From RGIG2041 sp045578865 (GTDB taxonomy: Bacteria > Bacillota > Clostridia > UBA1381 > UMGS1253), in assembly GCA_045578865.1 (NCBI GenBank), contig JAZNLB010000008.1, positions 1-64,000 on the forward strand: a stretch of DNA of 64,000 nucleotides, read 5' to 3'. Every line of letters begins with the position of its first letter. Position 1 is the stretch's first letter. The translations under genes and the position numbers were made by a program. A model generated the notes under the pieces. That model saw nothing but the letters and a program-made list of their open reading frames with translations, searched no databases and had not been told where the DNA came from. Shown one piece after another: positions 62,127 to 64,000 of this stretch.

Positions 62127-64000
62127 CTATTGTATTTTCTTCAAATTCGCAAACAAAGCCATTAAGTTTTTGTGCTCACCGCTATCGAATTCAATCTCGA
62201 TTTTTTTATCGTTACCGAGAGGAATGACATTTAACACTTTTCCGCGACCGAACTTTTTGTGTTCAATAATGTCCCCGACGGAAAAGTCCGTTTCTGCTTT
62301 TTCGTTAGCACGCACATCGAAACTTTTATAAAGCGCCGCTTTGGTCATACCACCAAAAGATACAGTTTCGGTTTTTGGCACATTACTATAATAATCGTTT
62401 CTGACACCACTGTCGAAATCACTTTGTGTGTAATCCGGCATAAAGTCTATTGTGTGTCTTTGTGCCATTTGCTTGCGCTCCCTTATCTTTCTGCCTTCAA
62501 AACACATAGTCAGTTCTGATGGGATTTCTTTAACAAATCGAGATGGCGGCGAAAATTTTGTTTGACCGAAAATCATGCGAGATGCTGCATGCGTAATAAA
62601 CAGTTTTTGCTTAGCACGCGTAATTGCTACATAACAAAGTCTCCGTTCTTCTTCGATGCCGTCTTCCTCTAACATAGATTGCATCCCGGGAAAGAGACCT
62701 TCTTCTGCGCCGATGATATACACCACCGGAAATTCCAAGCCCTTCGCTGTGTGAATTGTCATTAAAGTTACGGTCGGTTGGTCTTCGTCATAATTGTCAA
62801 TATCAGACACCAATGAGATCTCTTCCAAAAACCCCTCCAATCCCGACATTTCATGCTCTGTTTTCTCAAATTCCTGTGCAGCACTCAAAAGTTCGTCTAA
62901 GTTTTCAATTCTCGTTTGCGATTCAATGTCGCCTTCTGCCATCAATGCCGCACGATAACCGCTTTCAACAAGTACGGTTTCAATAAAATCGGCAACAGAC
63001 ATTGTATCCTTGCGTTCTTTGAGCGAAAGAATCATTTTCGTAAACATATCAAATTTTGCCGCGGCTCTTGCGATGTCCGCGTGCGCTGTAGCTTCGCAAA
63101 TTACATCAAACAGATCTTTTTTATCGCGTTGCGAAATCCATTCTGCTTTCGCGACACTGGCATCGCCTATCCCTCGTTTCGGCTCGTTGATAATGCGTTT
63201 TAAACTGACGGTATCCTTCGGATTCACGATGACGCGCAGATAAGCAATCGCATCCTTGATTTCCTTGCGGTCATAGAAACGCAGTCCCGAAAGCACTCGA
63301 TAAGGAAGTCCGTATCTTAACAGCGCATCTTCCATTACACGCGACTGTGCGTTTGTGCGATACAAAAGCGCAAAATCTTTAAAAGAATAGTTTTGTTCTG
63401 AAACCATTCGATCTATTTCTTTTGCAACAAAATAAGCTTCATCCCGTTCGTCGTCAGCGTGATAAATGCAGATTTCATCTCCCGTTTCCCCTGCCGTCCA
63501 CAAATCCTTCCCCTTTCGTTTGAGGTTGTTGGAAATTACAGCATTGGCAGCATCTAAAATGTTTTTAGTAGAGCGATAGTTTTGCTCTAATTTAATTATT
63601 TTTGCATCAGGAAACTGTTTTTCAAAATCCAAAATATTTTTGATGTTTGCCCCTCGAAATTTATAGATACTCTGGTCATCATCGCCAACCACGCAAAGAT
63701 TTCCGTGCTTTTTTGCCAAAAGATAAATCAATCTGTACTGTGCATTATTCGTATCTTGATACTCGTCCACCATGATATATCTGAATCGGTGATTATAGTA
63801 TGCAAGCACATCTTCGTGTTCTTCAAATAAGCGGATTGTATTTACGATCAAATCGTCAAAATCCATCGCATTATAATCTTTAAGTTTACTTTGGTACAAC
63901 TTATATGCCATGGCTATTTTGCTCATTTTATAATCAGAAGCATACATTTCTTCAAAACGCGCAGAGGTTAACATATCATCCTTTGCACGGCTGATTTCAC
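62127..64000 (-). CDS. pcrA: DNA helicase PcrA/UvrD, 5' end outside the window
   Basis: 3'-5' superfamily 1 helicase for repair and replication restart. The window holds the C-terminal 624 codons; the frame stays open to the right edge (upstream residues read EISRAKDD), so the N-terminal Walker A is simply outside. Visible motifs: DFDDL, VDEYQDTNNAQY (motif II, DExx), VVGDDDQSIYKFRGA (motif III), LEQNYRST (motif IV), TMIHTAKGLEFPVVYIIG (motif V), ERRLCYVAITRAK (motif VI), and a C-terminal Tudor-like domain VGDIIEHKKFGRGKV that in PcrA contacts RNA polymerase. Followed closely by pncB. Confidence 0.95.
   Translation of the reverse strand, partial: EISRAKDDMLTSARFEEMYASDYKMSKIAMAYKLYQSKLKDYNAMDFDDLIVNTIRLFEEHEDVLAYYNHRFRYIMVDEYQDTNNAQYRLIYLLAKKHGNLCVVGDDDQSIYKFRGANIKNILDFEKQFPDAKIIKLEQNYRSTKNILDAANAVISNNLKRKGKDLWTAGETGDEICIYHADDERDEAYFVAKEIDRMVSEQNYSFKDFALLYRTNAQSRVMEDALLRYGLPYRVLSGLRFYDRKEIKDAIAYLRVIVNPKDTVSLKRIINEPKRGIGDASVAKAEWISQRDKKDLFDVICEATAHADIARAAAKFDMFTKMILSLKERKDTMSVADFIETVLVESGYRAALMAEGDIESQTRIENLDELLSAAQEFEKTEHEMSGLEGFLEEISLVSDIDNYDEDQPTVTLMTIHTAKGLEFPVVYIIGAEEGLFPGMQSMLEEDGIEEERRLCYVAITRAKQKLFITHAASRMIFGQTKFSPPSRFVKEIPSELTMCFEGRKIRERKQMAQRHTIDFMPDYTQSDFDSGVRNDYYSNVPKTETVSFGGMTKAALYKSFDVRANEKAETDFSVGDIIEHKKFGRGKVLNVIPLGNDKKIEIEFDSGEHKNLMALFANLKKIQ

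Noticed and set aside
62127..64000. PcrA appearing to lack its N-terminal Walker A (possible truncated gene)
   Set aside because: The frame is open to the right edge and upstream codons read as normal PcrA sequence, so the gene is cut by the window.

Overview
The window is 64 kb of a dense, moderate-GC genome with Firmicutes-type gene order (rimP-nusA-ylxR-ylxQ-infB-rbfA-nrnA-truB-ribF; tig-clpP-clpX-lon-ysxC), strong AGGAGG ribosome sites and TTGACA/TATAAT promoters. A Na+-pumping oxaloacetate decarboxylase and a ferredoxin-dependent 2-oxoacid oxidoreductase point to a strictly anaerobic, fermentative member of the Clostridia. I see no rRNA, tRNA, CRISPR array, prophage or complete mobile element. 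Most of the window is core housekeeping DNA.

Layout: (1) 0.4-2.7 kb, a class A penicillin-binding protein on the minus strand. (2) 2.8-10.6 kb, the nusA-infB translation/RNA operon, with an intrinsic-terminator-like hairpin in its leader. (3) 10.6-17.1 kb, glmU-prs, pth-mfd. (4) 17.1-26.8 kb, a foldase lipoprotein, uvrB-uvrA with a probable LexA operator, a corrinoid adenosyltransferase, a DUF624-like membrane protein, citrate synthase and tatD. (5) 26.9-30.2 kb (minus), radA and a membrane-anchored beta-propeller protein of unknown function. (6) 30.3-33.4 kb, rdgB, a D,D-carboxypeptidase, an rRNA pseudouridine synthase and a small unknown protein. (7) 33.5-37.0 kb, a four-gene sodium-pump decarboxylase operon. 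(8) 37.0-43.9 kb, the most interesting region: a T-box riboswitch followed by an XRE-cupin-acyl-CoA synthetase fusion, a MinD/ParA-like ATPase, a four-subunit VOR-type 2-oxoacid:ferredoxin oxidoreductase and an amidohydrolase. (9) 44.0-49.7 kb, polA-coaE-lytic transglycosylase, a YneA-like LysM protein under two LexA boxes, ruvX and a DUF6873-like protein. (10) 50.1-64.0 kb (minus), aspS, hisS, ysxC, lon, clpX, clpP, tig, a phosphoesterase, nicotinate phosphoribosyltransferase and the C-terminal part of pcrA, which runs off the right edge.

The main hypothesis concerns region 8. The T-box has a terminator/antiterminator pair. Its best specifier readings are both valine codons (GTC or GTA), and its UGGU bulge requires a tRNA with discriminator A, as tRNA-Val has. 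T-boxes switch genes on when the tRNA is uncharged, so the operon should be expressed when valine is short. That fits an anabolic direction: activate isobutyrate (or a related branched or aryl acid) to its CoA ester, reductively carboxylate it with reduced ferredoxin to 2-oxoisovalerate, then transaminate to valine. The chemistry is known in rumen anaerobes and methanogens. T-box control of it, and the regulator-enzyme fusion as first gene, are the parts that look new to me.

Other points of note are a GlmU with an eroded uridyltransferase signature but an intact acetyltransferase domain, and an SOS circuit covering uvrBA and a LysM division-inhibitor candidate. Start codons were chosen from Shine-Dalgarno spacing and often differ from the longest open frame.
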